Source: CAMFLJ01 sp963702555 (lineage in GTDB: Bacteria > Actinomycetota > Acidimicrobiia > Acidimicrobiales > Acidimicrobilacustridaceae). Taken from it: a stretch of 64,000 bases of DNA. The translations under genes were made by a program, and so were the position numbers. Positions 63,833 through 64,000 of the stretch are shown one piece after another. Below the pieces are notes generated by a model that saw only the letters and a list, made by a program, of their open reading frames with translations, searched no databases and was not told where the DNA came from. Location of the stretch: NCBI GenBank assembly GCA_963702555.1, contig CAVPCW010000011.1, positions 856,064 to 920,063 on the forward strand, read 5' to 3'. Positions within the stretch are counted from its first letter, which is position 1, and each line of letters begins with the position of its first letter.

Positions 63833-64000
63833 TCTGATGGGCCTCACGTAGGAGGTCTAAATCCATGTGCACGTTTTTCAATCCTTCCTCATCTGCGTTG
63901 ATTCACCGTGATCCATGTGCTCGGCAGTCAGTCGCAAAGTGAGCCCATTGATGATCGAAGAATGCAGGGCGAACCAAGCCTCTTTTCTTCTATGGGTGGG
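63833..64000. other. Window end, possible start of a further gene
   Basis: A good ribosome binding site AGGAGG lies at 63850-63855 with ATG at 63865, but the frame stops after 25 codons. A gene may begin here and be frameshifted, or start at a later ATG. No similarity was recognised in this short stretch. Confidence 0.4.

Noticed and set aside
63865..63942. A 25-codon reading frame after a good ribosome binding site
   Set aside because: Too short and unsupported; a frameshift may hide the actual gene.
39525..64000. A horizontally acquired catabolic island
   Set aside because: No integrase, tRNA or direct-repeat ends; both border genes are truncated, and sequence quality falls at the border, so an assembly join is more likely.

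Overview
The window is a composite of two unrelated genomic sequences joined near position 39,500. Bases 1 to about 39,480 are high-GC DNA with clean, tightly packed genes from an actinobacterium, probably of the Acidimicrobiia/Ilumatobacter kind. The support for this is the rpsP-KH-rimM-trmD-rplS-DUF2469-YraN order, several mycothiol-type enzymes, IdeR/DtxR-like iron boxes, a MurT/GatD pair and frequent GTG starts. Bases from about 39,525 to 64,000 have lower GC and read as an anaerobic, probably deltaproteobacterial (Desulfobacterota-like) catabolic region. That half is full of single-base frameshifts, and both genes at the junction are truncated. I read the join as an assembly chimera rather than horizontal transfer.

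Actinobacterial part: ribosome and tRNA-modification genes (1-3121); a TetR regulator and a divergent mycothiol-dependent isomerase-like gene; a secreted acidic protein; an Rv2466c-like nitroreductase with a mycoredoxin-like partner; a lipoprotein-like protein; bacterioferritin and its ferredoxin behind two iron boxes (8.4-9.4 kb); a GT39-type membrane protein; SDR, PadR and amidase genes; a purine nucleoside phosphorylase-deoxyribose-phosphate aldolase fusion (16.5-18.1 kb); an Old Yellow Enzyme family reductase; an overlapping MauE / Cys-rich Tat protein with five repeats / MauD-like operon (20.3-24.4 kb); propionyl-CoA synthetase; OsmC; the MurT-GatD lipid II amidation operon; SGNH hydrolase; a truncated EAL gene; a phosphatase; a lipid-kinase-like protein; a coiled-coil gene pair; an MpaB-like oxygenase; and a cobalamin riboswitch ahead of a secreted anchored protein and an ECF transporter (36.3-39.48 kb), cut by the junction.

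Deltaproteobacterial-like part: on the minus strand, enoyl-CoA hydratase, SDR, an IlvD-type dehydratase, 3-hydroxyacyl-CoA dehydrogenase, a MaoC hydratase, 4-hydroxybutyryl-CoA dehydratase, a DUF849 beta-keto acid cleavage enzyme, thiolase, an acyl-CoA ligase and a TetR regulator. Together these could convert 4-hydroxybutyrate or related C4 acids through crotonyl-CoA to acetyl-CoA. Divergently, on the plus strand, come a DctP-DctQ-DctM TRAP transporter, acyl-CoA ligases, a zinc alcohol dehydrogenase, an SDR, an acyl-CoA dehydrogenase, a cyclase-family hydrolase, fragments of a second TRAP permease and of an FrhB-like protein, and the indolepyruvate ferredoxin oxidoreductase pair iorA-iorB.

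The most unusual items are the MauE/Cys-rich-repeat/MauD-like operon, the PNP-DERA fusion, the B12-riboswitch ECF locus with a membrane-anchored extracellular protein, and a near-identical long palindrome after two unrelated genes. All functional calls come from reading the sequence; no database search was possible.
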